Assembly: GCF_030658505.1 (NCBI RefSeq)
Contig: NZ_JAUTXR010000189.1
Span: 1 to 64,000 of the forward strand
Length of the DNA stretch: 64,000 bases
Origin: Stenotrophomonas raiganjensis (SeqCode)
GTDB taxonomy: Bacteria; Pseudomonadota; Gammaproteobacteria; Xanthomonadales; Xanthomonadaceae
Direction of reading: 5' to 3'
The position numbers and the translations under genes are program-made. Each line of letters begins with the position of its first letter. Within the stretch, counting starts at the first letter, position 1. The notes under the pieces were generated by a model that made no database searches, was not told the origin of the DNA, and saw only the letters and a program-made list of their open reading frames with translations. Below, piece after piece: positions 56,583 through 64,000 of this stretch.

Positions 56583-56684
56583 GGCGGGGTGGGGCCGGTT
56601 ACGGGGGACGCCGTAAATACGTCCATGTAGGCTCGGTCGCCGCATCCATGCGGCTCACGCCCCCGCAACCGGCCCCACCCCGCC
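56583..56684 (+). repeat. Long hairpin B1 (forward orientation)
   Basis: The outer arms are GGCGGGGTGGGGCCGGTTAC continuing GGGGG, and CCCCCGCAACCGGCCCCA continuing CCCCGCC. They form about 25 bp with one mismatch. The core is ACGCCGTAAATACGTCCATG, then TAGGCTCGGTC and the inner palindrome GCCGCATCCATGCGGC. Confidence 0.82.
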
Positions 56685-56719
56685 TTCGACAGTTTTCCGC
56701 GATCTGTCGGACAGCTCGT

Positions 56720-56760
56720 GGGGTCAGATCCGTTTTCCGAAGGAAAACGGATCTGACCCC
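56720..56760. repeat. GGGGTCAG palindromic repeat, copy 3 (nested)
   Basis: GGGGTCAGATCCGTTTTCC, loop GAA, GGAAAACGGATCTGACCCC: a perfect 19-bp stem followed by ATTTTTG, so it can act as a terminator. It lies inside locus B between B1 and the GTAG palindrome; locus A lacks it. Confidence 0.85.
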
Positions 56761-56789
56761 ATTTTTGTGTATCGATATCTGACAGATTT

Positions 56790-56812
56790 CATCCACGCAT
56801 GGGTGGATCTAC
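56790..56812 (-). repeat. GTAG palindrome at the centre of locus B
   Basis: CATCCACGCATGGGTGGAT ending CTAC. Same place and orientation as 5736-5759 in locus A. Confidence 0.75.
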
Positions 56813-56834
56813 TGGCCACCGGCCAACTGTCGAA

Positions 56835-56935
56835 GGCGGGGCGGTGTCGGAGTGCGGGGTGTCAGCCGCATGGATGCGGCTGCCAAGCCCCATGGACGGG
56901 TTCACGGCGTCCCCGCACTCCGACACCGCCCCGCC
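56835..56935 (-). repeat. Long hairpin B2 (reverse orientation)
   Basis: The outer arms are GGCGGGGCGGTGTCGGAGTG continuing CGGGG, and CCCCGCACTCCGACACCG continuing CCCCGCC. They give a 25-bp perfect stem. In reverse complement, the core reads ACGCCGTGAACCCGTCCATG with the inner palindrome GCCGCATCCATGCGGC. Confidence 0.82.
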
Positions 56936-57049
56936 ATCCAAGGGATAGCTCGCTTTGGCTTTTGCCTTTGCCGTTGCCGTTGCTTGAAGCTTCGACAGGT
57001 GCAGGGCTGCAAGCCCTGCCGAACCCGCCACCGGGCGTAGAATGCGGTC

Positions 57050-57958
57050 ATGAGCGAATCCCTTGATAACCACCTGGTCCACGGCCGCCGCCAGCGGCCC
57101 GACGGCCCGTCGCCGATCGATGTCATCTCGGTCCAGTCGCAACTTGTCTACGGCCACGCCGGCAACAGCGCCGCCGTACCTCCGATGCGGGCGCTCGGTG
57201 TACGCGTGGCGGAAATCCCGACCGTGCTGCTCAGCAACGCCCCGTTCTACGACACCACCCGCGGCCGCGTACTGCCTGCAGACTGGTTCGCCGATCTGCT
57301 ACTGGGCACCCGCGAGCGCGGCCTGCCGCAGCGGGCCAGGATGCTCGTTTCCGGCTACTTCGGCAGCACCGCCAACGGCGCCGCATTTGCCGACTGGCTG
57401 GACGACATCCTGCCGGCCTGCCCGCAGCTGCGCTATTGCCTGGATCCGGTCATTGGTGACACCCACACCGGCCCCTACGTGGAGCCGGGGCTGGAAGCGA
57501 TCTTCGCCGAGCGCCTGCTGCCGCATGCGTGGCTGGTCACGCCGAACGCTTTCGAACTGAACCGCCTGACCGGCATGCCGGCACTGGCCGAGGCCGATGC
57601 CATCGCCGCCGCGCGCACGCTGCTGGATCGGGGCCCGCACTGGGTGATCGCGCACAGCGTGGGTGGCAACCCAGGCGAACTGGTAACCCTGGCCGTCGGT
57701 CGCGATGAAACCTGGCGATGGACCTCGCCGCTGCTGCCGGTGGACGTGGCCGGCACCGGCGATGTGCTGATGTCGCTGGTGGTGTCGTTCCTGCTGCGTG
57801 GCGCATCGATGCAGCAGGCGATCTCGCGCGCGATCGCCGGTACCCACGCGGCGTTGGAAGCGACCCTGGACAATGGCTTCGAAGAGTTCGACGTGATCGC
57901 GGCGGCGCCTGCCGCGCTGGCCGAAGGCTCGCGCTTCCGCGCCGAACGCGTGGCATGA
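57050..57958 (+). CDS. pdxY: Pyridoxal kinase PdxY
   Basis: A 302-residue ribokinase-fold enzyme that phosphorylates pyridoxal in the vitamin B6 salvage path. Signatures: VISVQSQLVYGHAGNSAAV (substrate site), DPVIGDTHTGPYV, LVTPNAFELNRLTG and the catalytic GTGDVLMSLVV. Its N-terminus is about 20 residues longer than usual. Its stop overlaps the tyrA start (ATGA), so the two genes are co-transcribed. Confidence 0.92.
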   Translation: MSESLDNHLVHGRRQRPDGPSPIDVISVQSQLVYGHAGNSAAVPPMRALGVRVAEIPTVLLSNAPFYDTTRGRVLPADWFADLLLGTRERGLPQRARMLVSGYFGSTANGAAFADWLDDILPACPQLRYCLDPVIGDTHTGPYVEPGLEAIFAERLLPHAWLVTPNAFELNRLTGMPALAEADAIAAARTLLDRGPHWVIAHSVGGNPGELVTLAVGRDETWRWTSPLLPVDVAGTGDVLMSLVVSFLLRGASMQQAISRAIAGTHAALEATLDNGFEEFDVIAAAPAALAEGSRFRAERVA

Positions 57959-59079
57959 GCGGCCTGCTCGAACGCACGCCGCGCACGGTCGGCATCGTCG
58001 GTAGCGCGGGCGCCTACGGCCGCTGGCTGACCCGCTTCTTCCAGCAGCACATGCAGCTGCAGGTGATCGGCCATGATCCGGCGGATCCGGATTCGCATAC
58101 GCCGGAACAACTGTTGGCACGGGCCGATGTGCTGGTGTTCTCGGCACCGATCCGGCATACGCCAGCGTTGATCGCACAGTATGTCCAGCAGTCCGCAGGC
58201 CGCGAGCGCGAGCGCCTGTGGCTGGACGTGACCTCGGTGAAGGATGCGCCGGTGCAGGCGATGCTGGCCTCGCAGGCCGAGGTCGTGGGCCTGCACCCGA
58301 TGACCGCGCCGCCCAAGGCACCGACCCTGAAGGGGCGGGTGATGGTGGTCTGCGAAGCGCGGCTGCAGCACTGGCAGCCGTGGGTCGATACGCTGTGCGC
58401 GACGCTGCAGGCCGAGTGCGTCCAGGCCACCCCGCAGCACCACGACCAGATGATGGCACTGGTGCAGGCGATGGTGCATGCCACCCACCTGGCGCAGGCC
58501 GGTGTGCTGCGCCAGTATCAGCCGCAGCTGGGCGATCTGGCCGCGATGATGCCGTATCGCTCGGCGTCGTTCGAACTGGACACCGCGATCATCTCGCGGA
58601 TCCTGTCGCTGAACCCGGCGATCTACGAGGACATCCAGTTCGGCAACCCGTACGTGGCGCCGATGCTGGAGCGGTTGATCGGCCAGCTGCAGGCGCTGCA
58701 GGCACAGGTCGGGCAGGGCGGCGACGATGCGCGGGGGGCATTCCGTGAGCAGCTGTTGTCGGCCAATCGCAACGCTTTCGGCGAGCAGGCACTGGCGGAC
58801 GGCAACTACACCTTCGAACGCGTGGGTTACCTGCTGGCGGACCTGACCGAGCGCAACGCGCTGTCGGTGCATCTGCCGGAGGACCGGCCAGGCTCGCTGC
58901 GTGAACTGCTGAACGTGTTCGAGCAGCATAGGATCAGCCTGGCTTCGATCCATTCGTCGCGCACGCCTGGCGGCGAAGTGCATTTCCGTATCGGCTTCGT
59001 GGCCGGCAGTGATCCAGTGGCGATCGCCCGGGCGGCGGCCGAGGTGGATGCCAGCGGCATCGGGCGGGTGCTGGGCTGA
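57955..59079 (+). CDS. tyrA: Prephenate dehydrogenase (TyrA) with ACT domain
   Basis: A 374-residue tyrosine-pathway enzyme: prephenate + NAD(P)+ to 4-hydroxyphenylpyruvate. The nucleotide fold starts VGIVGSAGAYGRWLTRFF; the catalytic-His region is GLHPMTAPPKAP, with AMVHATHLAQAGVL later. A C-terminal ACT domain (about 295-374, ALSVHLPEDRPGSLRELLNVFEQHRISLASIHS) suggests feedback control by tyrosine. There is no chorismate mutase domain. It is coupled to pdxY. Confidence 0.9.
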   Translation: MSGLLERTPRTVGIVGSAGAYGRWLTRFFQQHMQLQVIGHDPADPDSHTPEQLLARADVLVFSAPIRHTPALIAQYVQQSAGRERERLWLDVTSVKDAPVQAMLASQAEVVGLHPMTAPPKAPTLKGRVMVVCEARLQHWQPWVDTLCATLQAECVQATPQHHDQMMALVQAMVHATHLAQAGVLRQYQPQLGDLAAMMPYRSASFELDTAIISRILSLNPAIYEDIQFGNPYVAPMLERLIGQLQALQAQVGQGGDDARGAFREQLLSANRNAFGEQALADGNYTFERVGYLLADLTERNALSVHLPEDRPGSLRELLNVFEQHRISLASIHSSRTPGGEVHFRIGFVAGSDPVAIARAAAEVDASGIGRVLG

Positions 59080-59085
59080 GCACAT

Positions 59086-59131
59086 TCATCCACAGGCGGT
59101 GTGGATGGTTGCTGAGCAAACGTGTGGATAA
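59086..59131. promoter_or_regulatory. Cluster of three DnaA-box-like sequences
   Basis: TCATCCACA (59086-59094), TGTGGATGG (59100-59108, reverse) and TGTGGATAA (59123-59131, reverse; a perfect TTATCCACA on the minus strand). They lie within 46 nt just after tyrA. No origin-type AT-rich region is present. Confidence 0.45.
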
Positions 59132-59194
59132 CTTCGCTCGGCCCTTGCCAGCCAAGGCTGTCAAGATGGTTGGTCAAAAATTGGCCACACCTTT

Positions 59195-59220
59195 TACAGA
59201 GCCGAGCCACGCTCGGCTGC
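59195..59220 (+). repeat. GTAG-like palindrome
   Basis: TACAGAGCCGAGCCACGCTC ending GGCTGC: the AGCCGAGC subtype with a damaged head (ACAG for GTAG). Located between convergent tyrA and the small gene at 59311. Confidence 0.6.
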
Positions 59221-59310
59221 TTCTGCCCAAAGAGCCCGTTGACCAAGCTCGACACCCACCAGAGCGGGGCGAAGCCAAATCCGGGAGTGCCGGGCCATGC
59301 CCGACGGACC

Positions 59311-59505
59311 TCAGATCGTCAACCGCAGCTCGCCACCACGGGTGGTGAATTCGCGGCCATCGCGCACCAACGGCCGCCCATCATCCAGCTCGTAGCGCGG
59401 CGTCGCTTCGGAGTGATGCCCGCTGCCATTCGCCTCGGGCTTGAACTCGATGATGATGTGGCTTTCGCCATGGCTGTCGACGGCGGGGAACTGGCGGAAC
59501 GACAT
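59311..59505 (-). CDS. Small hypothetical protein
   Basis: A 64-residue soluble protein with a very strong Shine-Dalgarno (AAGGAGGTG, 5 nt before ATG). It has SHIIIEFKPEANGSG and RDGREFTTRGGELRLTI, a pattern of short beta-strands. The family is not recognised. The strong ribosome site is the main sign that it is expressed. Confidence 0.72.
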   Translation of the reverse strand: MSFRQFPAVDSHGESHIIIEFKPEANGSGHHSEATPRYELDDGRPLVRDGREFTTRGGELRLTI

Positions 59506-59575
59506 CGTGCACCTCCTTCAGTGGATGCTGTTGATGCGCCGCCAGCTTCGCGCCGCCGATGTTAGGCGGCCGTCA

Positions 59576-61348
59576 TCAATCGATGAACTGCAGGCGTGCC
59601 AGTTCAGCATACAGGCCACCTTCGGCCAGCAGCTGCGCATGGGTGCCTTCGGCGACGATGCGGCCCTGGTCCATCACCACGATGCGGTCGGCCTTGAGCA
59701 CGGTGGCCAGGCGATGGGCGATGACCAGCGTGGTGCGGCCGGCCATCAACCGTTCCAGCGCCTGCTGCACACTGTGCTCGCTCTGCGCGTCCAGCGCGCT
59801 GGTGGCTTCGTCCAGCAGCAGGATCGGTGCGTCCTTGAGCAGCGCGCGGGCGATCGCCACGCGCTGCTGCTGGCCGCCGGAGAGTCGCGCGCCGCGCTCG
59901 CCCAGCTCACTGTCATAGCCCTGCGGCAACGCGCGCAGGAAGCCATCGGCCTCGGCTGCACGTGCGGCGTCCTCGACTTCGGTATCGCTGGCCTGCAGGC
60001 GGCCGTAGCGGATGTTGTCGCGTGCGCTGGCAGCAAACAGCGTCGGCTGCTGCGGCACCAGTGCCAGCTGCGCACGCAGCTCGGCCGGGTCGACCTGGCG
60101 CAGGTCGATGCCATCCACGCATATCTGGCCGCTGGCCGGATCGTGGAAACGCAGCAGCATCGACAGCACCGTGCTCTTGCCTGCACCGGAGGGGCCGACC
60201 AGGGCGACGGTCTCGCCCGGGCGCACGTCCAGGTTGAAGTGATCCAGCGCCGCCTGGTCCGGGCGCTGCGGGTAATGGAACACGACGTCGTTGAACTGGA
60301 TCCCGCCGCGCAACGGCTGCGACAACGCGTGTGGCTGTGCCGGTGCACGGATCTCGATGTCTTCCTGCAGCAGCTCGCTGATGCGGCCCATGCCGCCGGC
60401 CGCGCGCTGCAGTTCGTTCCAGACTTCGGCCAGCGCGCCGACCGAGCCGCCACCGATCAGTGCATACAGCACGAACTGGCCCAGCGTACCCGCACTCAGG
60501 CGGCCGTCGATGACATCGTGTGCACCCAGCCACAGCACGCCGACAATGGCGCCGAACACCAGCAGGATGGCGCTGGCAGTGACCAGCGACTGTGCACCGA
60601 TGCGGCGGCGCGCGGCGCCGATGGCATCGCCGAGTGCCTTGTCGAAACGGCCACGCTCGTACGGCTCGCGTGCATGCGCCTGCACCGTGCGCACTGCGCC
60701 CAGCGTCTCGCTGGCCAGGCTGTTGGCATCGGCGATGCGGTCCTGGCTGTTGCGTGCGACGGTGCGCAGCTTGCGCGCACCGACGATGATCGGCAGCACC
60801 GCCAGCGGGATACCGAGCAGTGACCAGGCCGCCAGCCTCGGGCTGGTGACGAACAGCATCGCCAGGCTGCCGACGACGGTGACGGTGCTGCGCAGGGCCA
60901 CCGACATGGTCGAGCCGACCACGCTGCGCAGCAGTTCGGTATCGGCAGTCAGGCGCGAGACCAGCTCACCGCTGCGGCTGCGGTCGTGGAAGCCGGCGCC
61001 AAGCTGGATCAGGTGGGCGTAGAGCTGGCTGCGCAGGTCGGCGACAACCTTTTCGCCCAGCAGTGAGACGAAGAAGAAGCGCGCGGCCGTGCCCAGCGCC
61101 ATCACCACCGCCACCAGCATCAGCAGCGCGAAGGCACGGTTGATCTGGCCGCCGCTGCTGAAACCGTGATCGATCATCTGCTTCACGGCAGGAGGCAGGC
61201 TCAGTGTGGCGGCGGAGGACACCGCCAGGGCCAGCAGCCACGCGATGAACAGCCCACTGTGGCGGCGCACGAACGGCCATAGCGTGCTCAGGCTGCCGAG
61301 GCGGCGCAATGGCGGAGTCGCGGCGGGGGCGTCGTCCTTGTCAGTCAT
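59576..61348 (-). CDS. ABC-type exporter, MsbA/LmrA-like half transporter
   Basis: A 590-residue fused transmembrane-ATPase protein. Six transmembrane helices (about residues 25-310) precede a nucleotide-binding domain with Walker A (LVGPSGAGKSTVLSML), Q-loop, signature ARLSGGQQQRVAIARAL and Walker B (ILLLDEATSALD). It probably flips lipids or exports hydrophobic compounds as a homodimer. The start overlaps the end of the IMPACT-family gene by 8 nt, so the two are coupled. Confidence 0.9.
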   Translation of the reverse strand: MTDKDDAPAATPPLRRLGSLSTLWPFVRRHSGLFIAWLLALAVSSAATLSLPPAVKQMIDHGFSSGGQINRAFALLMLVAVVMALGTAARFFFVSLLGEKVVADLRSQLYAHLIQLGAGFHDRSRSGELVSRLTADTELLRSVVGSTMSVALRSTVTVVGSLAMLFVTSPRLAAWSLLGIPLAVLPIIVGARKLRTVARNSQDRIADANSLASETLGAVRTVQAHAREPYERGRFDKALGDAIGAARRRIGAQSLVTASAILLVFGAIVGVLWLGAHDVIDGRLSAGTLGQFVLYALIGGGSVGALAEVWNELQRAAGGMGRISELLQEDIEIRAPAQPHALSQPLRGGIQFNDVVFHYPQRPDQAALDHFNLDVRPGETVALVGPSGAGKSTVLSMLLRFHDPASGQICVDGIDLRQVDPAELRAQLALVPQQPTLFAASARDNIRYGRLQASDTEVEDAARAAEADGFLRALPQGYDSELGERGARLSGGQQQRVAIARALLKDAPILLLDEATSALDAQSEHSVQQALERLMAGRTTLVIAHRLATVLKADRIVVMDQGRIVAEGTHAQLLAEGGLYAELARLQFID

Positions 61349-61937
61349 CCTGGTCGTCGTCTTGTATGCGGATACGGTCACGAGTGGCGTCGCGCAGGCG
61401 GGTTTTCAATGCATCGACCTGGTCGGCAGGCAATTCGATCCGCAGGCACACGCCATCGGCGTCGAACTGTTCATCGCGCTTCTCTGCGGCGAAGGCGGGC
61501 AGGGCGGCATGCAGGGTACCCAGGTCCTCGAAGCCGGCCAGCAGCTGCAGGCGGGCCATGGCGACCAGCGGCAGGCGCGGCGCGGTGCGCAGGCACTCGG
61601 CTGCAGCGCCGCCATAGGCGCGGACCAGGCCACCGGCACCGAGCTTGATGCCACCGAACCAGCGCGTCACCACCACCACCACCCGGTCGAAACCCTGGCC
61701 ATCGATGGCGGCCAGGATCGGCCGCCCGGCGGTACCTGCGGGCTCGCCATCGTCGCTGGAGCGGTAGTCCTGTCCATGACGGTAGGCCCAGCAGTTGTGC
61801 GTGGCGTCGGCCACCGCGACCTGCTGCAGAAACGCCATCGCCGCTGCGGGGCCGTCGATCGGCATGGCATGGGCGATGAAGCGGCTGTGTTTGACTTCCA
61901 GCGTGTGGCTGACGGCCTGGGCGAGGGTATCGGGCAT
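61341..61937 (-). CDS. YigZ/IMPACT-family protein
   Basis: A 198-residue protein. The UPF0029 domain has KHSRFIAHAMPI, THNCWAYRHGQDYRSSDDGEPAGTAGRPIL and TRWFGGIKLGAGGLVRAYG, and a smaller C-terminal ferredoxin-like domain follows. Eukaryotic IMPACT affects translation control; the bacterial role is unclear. An ATG three codons upstream (61946) is an alternative start. It precedes the ABC exporter. Confidence 0.92.
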   Translation of the reverse strand: MPDTLAQAVSHTLEVKHSRFIAHAMPIDGPAAAMAFLQQVAVADATHNCWAYRHGQDYRSSDDGEPAGTAGRPILAAIDGQGFDRVVVVVTRWFGGIKLGAGGLVRAYGGAAAECLRTAPRLPLVAMARLQLLAGFEDLGTLHAALPAFAAEKRDEQFDADGVCLRIELPADQVDALKTRLRDATRDRIRIQDDDQDD

Positions 61938-61977
61938 CCCCGTCATTCTACGGGGTTGGCTGCAGAGTCCGCGGACG

Positions 61978-62970
61978 TCAATCGTCCAGCAGTGGACGCA
62001 GGTCGCGCGGCAGGCGCGATTCCGGGTACTGCTGGATGTAGCGTTCCAGGCTGGCGCGGGCAAGGTCGCGCTGGCCTTCATCGCGGCGTTCGCGGATCTT
62101 TTCCAGCCACTGCCGGCGTGGCAGGCGCGCATCGGCGCTCACTTCCGCCTGCACCGCGTCGGCGCTGAGCCCCGCATCTGCACGCCGCATGACGCCGGGT
62201 GCCGATCGGCTGGAGGCGGTGCGCTTCATCGAGGTGCTTTCGATCCGATCCTGCATCAAGGCCTGTTCGGCCTCGGCAGCGTTGGCGATCGGTGCCGAGG
62301 CCGTCCTCGCCTTCAGTGCGGTCGCTGGTGCTGGCGCTGGAACCGGAACCGGAACCGGCGCCGAGTACGCGGCCGGAGCGGGCGGCGCAGGGGCAGCGGC
62401 GGGTGCGGGCGGTGGCAATGCCTCGAACGCGGTGTCGGCGGCGGCATCGGCGGCCATCGATCGTGCGGCCTGTACCGGCGCTTCGACCGGGGCCGGCTTG
62501 CGTGCACGGGCGATGGTGGGCGCGGGGGCATCGGCGCGCGGCGCCGCTGCGGCCATCGGGGCCGGCAGGGGCGCAGCCGGTGCGACGGCAGGTTCCGCCG
62601 CTGCAACGTCGCTGTGCACGTCCGGGCCTTCAGTGGTGGCGGTAGAGGCATCGGCGGCGGGCGGTGCCGATGCAACAGCGGCTTCCCCCGCAGGCATGGG
62701 GGGCGGCTCCGGTCGCAGCTGCCAGGCGATGCCGATGGCGAACACCATCGAGGCGGCGATGCCGAACACCGCCGGCCAGCGCGGGCGCGCGCGCTTTGTG
62801 CGTGGCGCGTCCGGCGAGGCAACGGCACTGGCAGCCGGGCCGTCCACCGCGGCGCGTGCCGCGGCCAGGATGGCGGCGTCCAGCGCGGGGGGAGGGGCCT
62901 GTTCGGCGCGCCGGCCGAGCAGGCGGGCCAGCTCGCGTTCTTCCGGCGTCAGCGGTTCGTCTCGGTTCAT
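61978..62970 (-). CDS. Putative anti-sigma factor, Ala/Pro-rich membrane protein
   Basis: A 330-residue protein. The N-terminal cytosolic part (LTPEERELARLLGRRAEQAPPPALDAAILAAARAAV) has the anti-sigma pattern but no zinc-finger H-x3-C-x2-C. One transmembrane helix (WPAVFGIAASMVFAIGIAWQ) follows, then a periplasmic stretch of about 170 residues that is almost all Ala, Pro, Val and Ser. The C-terminus is a charged helical domain (LPRRQWLEKIRERRDEGQRD). Its start overlaps the sigma-factor stop (ATGA), so it probably inhibits that sigma factor. Confidence 0.8.
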   Translation of the reverse strand: MNRDEPLTPEERELARLLGRRAEQAPPPALDAAILAAARAAVDGPAASAVASPDAPRTKRARPRWPAVFGIAASMVFAIGIAWQLRPEPPPMPAGEAAVASAPPAADASTATTEGPDVHSDVAAAEPAVAPAAPLPAPMAAAAPRADAPAPTIARARKPAPVEAPVQAARSMAADAAADTAFEALPPPAPAAAPAPPAPAAYSAPVPVPVPAPAPATALKARTASAPIANAAEAEQALMQDRIESTSMKRTASSRSAPGVMRRADAGLSADAVQAEVSADARLPRRQWLEKIRERRDEGQRDLARASLERYIQQYPESRLPRDLRPLLDD

Positions 62971-63590
62971 GCGTTCAATCCCGCACGCAGCTTGTCCATC
63001 GCATAGCGCAGCCGCGATTTCACGGTTTCCCGGCCCACGCCGGTGATCTGGCCGATTTCCTCCAGGCTCAGTTCCTGATCCAGCCGCAACTGCAGCACTT
63101 CGCGCTGCTCCGGCGGCAGTTGCTCCATCGCCAGCTGGATGCGGCGACGTTGTTCGAATTCGGAAAGCTCGGCTTCCGGGGTCTGGCCATCCTCGATCGC
63201 GGCCAGGCGCAGGTCGGCATCGGCCGGTGCGGCTGGGCGATGGCGAGCGGCACGCCAATGGTCGTTCAGCCGGTTGTGGGCGATGCGGAACAGCCAGGTG
63301 CTGAACGCTGCCTCGGGCTGCCACCCTGCACGGGCGCTGATCACCCGCTGCCAGACATCCTGGAAGATCTCCTCGGCCAGCGCGTTGTCGCGCAGTTGCC
63401 GCAACAGGAACCCGAACAGGCGCTTGCGGTGGCGCCCATACAGGCTTTCGAACGCACGCAGGTCGCCACCGGCCCAGGCCAGCATCAAGGCTTCATCGGT
63501 TGGCAGTGCGCTGGCTTCCACGGCATACAGGGTAAGGCCTGCAGGCGATGGCGCATAGCCGGTGGCAGGGGCGGGCAGGGCGAGGTTCAT
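62967..63590 (-). CDS. ECF (RpoE-like) RNA polymerase sigma factor
   Basis: A 207-residue group IV sigma factor. Region 2 has FESLYGRHRKRLFGFLLRQ and EIFQDVWQRVISARAGW with FSTWLFRIAHNRLNDHWR. Region 4 has MEQLPPEQREVLQLRLDQELSLEEIGQITGVGRETVKSRLRYAMDKLR. The start was set at MNLALPAP. It is coupled to the putative anti-sigma gene downstream. The signal it answers to is unknown. Confidence 0.92.
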   Translation of the reverse strand: MNLALPAPATGYAPSPAGLTLYAVEASALPTDEALMLAWAGGDLRAFESLYGRHRKRLFGFLLRQLRDNALAEEIFQDVWQRVISARAGWQPEAAFSTWLFRIAHNRLNDHWRAARHRPAAPADADLRLAAIEDGQTPEAELSEFEQRRRIQLAMEQLPPEQREVLQLRLDQELSLEEIGQITGVGRETVKSRLRYAMDKLRAGLNA

Positions 63591-63732
63591 GGCTCGGAAG
63601 GGGCTGCGGACAGGAGGAAAAACGCACGGGCGCACGAATCGGGGTTTACGGGCTTCCATTGCCCCCCGGGTGGCGCGCTATGCTCGACGGCTCAGGGGAG
63701 GCGACGCGCAGACGGCGCCAAGAGATTGTCAT

Positions 63733-64000
63733 TTGTCCACGCATGCTGAACCGGCGGAAGAGCCACCACACGAGGCCGTGCTGAGCACGGCGCTGGTGCG
63801 CGCGTTGCATGCGCTGCTGCCGGAATCGGCCGTTGTGCGCGTTGGTTGGGACGACCCTCAGCTGGGCCGCGGCGAGGGCGGCTGGCCGTCGCCGGCGGTT
63901 GCCGGCCACGGCGCCGCAGGACCTGGAATCGGCGAGGGTCGGCACGGCTGGGAGTATGACGGTGCGCGGCTGCTGCTGTCGGTGGCCGGTGCCACGCCCT
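63733..64000 (+). CDS. Start of an unidentified gene (runs off the window)
   Basis: An open frame continues to the window end with coherent content: LSTHAEPAEEPPHEAVLSTA, then LVRALHALLPESAVVRVGWD. The start is uncertain (TTG at 63733 or a later GTG), with no strong Shine-Dalgarno. The visible 89 codons show no diagnostic domain. It is divergent from the ECF sigma gene. Confidence 0.45.
   Translation, partial: MSTHAEPAEEPPHEAVLSTALVRALHALLPESAVVRVGWDDPQLGRGEGGWPSPAVAGHGAAGPGIGEGRHGWEYDGARLLLSVAGATP

Larger units (their letters stand above)
56511..57020. repeat. Composite repeat locus B: two inverted long hairpins around a GTAG palindrome
   Basis: This fills the 550-nt gap between fsr and pdxY, which has no credible gene. 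In order it holds GCAGCCCTGCACCTGC (about 56522), an AGCAACAGC stub, hairpin B1 (56583-56684), CTTCGACAGTTTTCCGCGAT, a GGGGTCAG repeat (56720-56760), TCGATATCTGACAGAT, a GTAG palindrome (56790-56812), AACTGTCGAAG, and hairpin B2 (56835-56935). Then come GGATAGC, a TTTGCC/GTTGCC run, and GGTGCAGGGCTGCAAGCCC. The module order equals locus A; the GGGGTCAG repeat is nested inside. Confidence 0.82.

Overview
The window looks like a chromosomal segment of the Stenotrophomonas maltophilia complex (Gammaproteobacteria, Xanthomonadales). The DNA is GC-rich. It carries a complete smeRv / smeU1-V-W-U2-X efflux locus, the order smpB-ratA-rnfH-bamE-fur-recN-hrcA-grpE-dnaK-dnaJ, and many short GTAG-headed palindromes of the kind known from this species. 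I see no CRISPR array, insertion sequence, intact prophage or ordinary tRNA gene.

Layout. 0-5.4 kb: end of a LolA-like gene, yggX-mutY, ftsY, a lone flagellar-rod-like protein and htpG. 5.4-6.0 kb: a composite repeat with two long inverted hairpins. 6.0-12.9 kb: rsmD, coaD, a lipoprotein, ferredoxin, ggt, a metallo-beta-lactamase-fold protein, psiF, an ArsR/AHSA1 pair and upp. 13.0-18.7 kb: a tightly packed operon for organic phosphate use (TonB receptor, phytase, metallophosphoesterase, exported pyrophosphatase). 18.8-21.1 kb: photolyase and an OmpA-type lipoprotein. 21.2-30.3 kb: the SmeVWX efflux locus with its LysR regulator. 30.3-39.8 kb: accessory genes, including an orphan PAAR-metallopeptidase effector candidate with a putative immunity partner, a LuxR/hchA pair, a lipase-like lipoprotein and a secreted subtilase. 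39.8-41.6 kb: an eroded integrative element (one unknown gene and a wrecked tyrosine integrase) beside the 3' end of ssrA. 41.6-54.3 kb: tmRNA and its partner smpB, cell-envelope and iron regulation genes, an SGNH hydrolase/LysR divergent pair, recN, and the heat-shock cluster with sigma-32-type promoters. 54.3-64 kb: an AraC/fosmidomycin-exporter pair, a second composite repeat, pdxY-tyrA, an ABC exporter, an IMPACT protein, an ECF sigma factor with a putative anti-sigma factor, and the start of an unidentified gene.

The most unusual signal is non-coding. Two loci about 51 kb apart (5477-5942 and 56511-57020) share one design: two roughly 100-nt hairpins in opposite orientation around a GTAG palindrome. 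The hairpins keep the same core, but each has a different outer stem that stays self-complementary, which is compensatory change in favour of a selected structure. The other leading signals are the integrase relic at ssrA, the orphan PAAR effector pair, and a 75-codon ORF whose stop overlaps the start of smeU1.
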